A stretch of DNA of 64,000 nucleotides from Archegozetes longisetosus. Taxonomy: Eukaryota; Arthropoda; Arachnida; Sarcoptiformes; Trhypochthoniidae. Both the position numbers and the translations under genes were made by a program. The stretch spans positions 10,809,129 through 10,873,128 of the forward strand of contig JAEMBT020000007.1 in the NCBI GenBank assembly GCA_018873245.2, in the 5' to 3' direction. Below, one piece after another: positions 63,981 through 64,000 of this stretch. Position 1 is the stretch's first letter. Every line of letters starts with the position of its first letter. The notes under the pieces are model-generated. The model was not told the DNA's origin, did no database searches, and saw only the letters and a list, made by a program, of their open reading frames with translations.

Positions 63981-64000
63981 TCGTCACATTTGATCTTAAG

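Larger units (their letters stand above)
57990..64000. other. Non-coding 6 kb upstream of Neto
   Basis: No coding exon recognised on either strand. An open frame at 60497-60784 (95 codons) has no protein-like features. The region holds a 17-bp tandem array, a possible hAT end at 58384, a 12-bp triplicate at 59509, GA and TA microsatellites, a 139-bp MITE and a possible promoter at its right end. The Neto promoter may lie at its left edge. Confidence 0.5.

Overview
The window is AT-rich eukaryotic DNA, roughly 70% A+T by eye. Its genes have GT-AG introns from under 100 bases to more than 7 kb, microsatellites and small DNA-transposon relics. The gene set (a Neto glutamate-receptor auxiliary protein, a tandem MATH/TRAF-like protein and a secreted chitinase-like protein) points to an arthropod. 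A mite or other chelicerate fits best, because catalytically degenerate GH18 proteins resemble the group-18 mite allergens, but that placement is inference.

Layout. Bases 1-12,895 hold no recognisable coding exon. A TATA box near 1,580 and a perfect donor site at 2,164 may mark a non-coding first exon of the MATH gene. Bases 12,943-27,780 (+) hold that gene: five coding exons, about 514 aa. Bases 28,000-40,900 look gene-free, with only repeats, tRNA-like fragments and a GC-richer patch. Bases 40,906-44,642 (+) hold a secreted protein of about 698 aa with a Ser/Thr-rich repeat region followed by a GH18 fold that has lost its catalytic acids. Bases 44,750-50,480 are intergenic between two convergent genes. 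Bases 50,802-53,983 (-) hold seven exons of Neto (two CUB domains, LDLa, membrane segment, long tail). A possible signal-peptide exon lies at 57,937-57,982. From 58,000 to the end there is non-coding sequence with tandem repeats, a clear 139-bp MITE and a possible promoter at the very end.

The three genes do not form a functional cluster; the neighbourhood is ordinary animal gene order. The most unusual items are the pseudo-chitinase with its higher-order mucin-like repeats, a 24-nt microexon in Neto, and several small repeat families. No CRISPR array, operon, rRNA or intact transposase gene was seen. I recognised no retrovirus-like or other capsid-bearing element.
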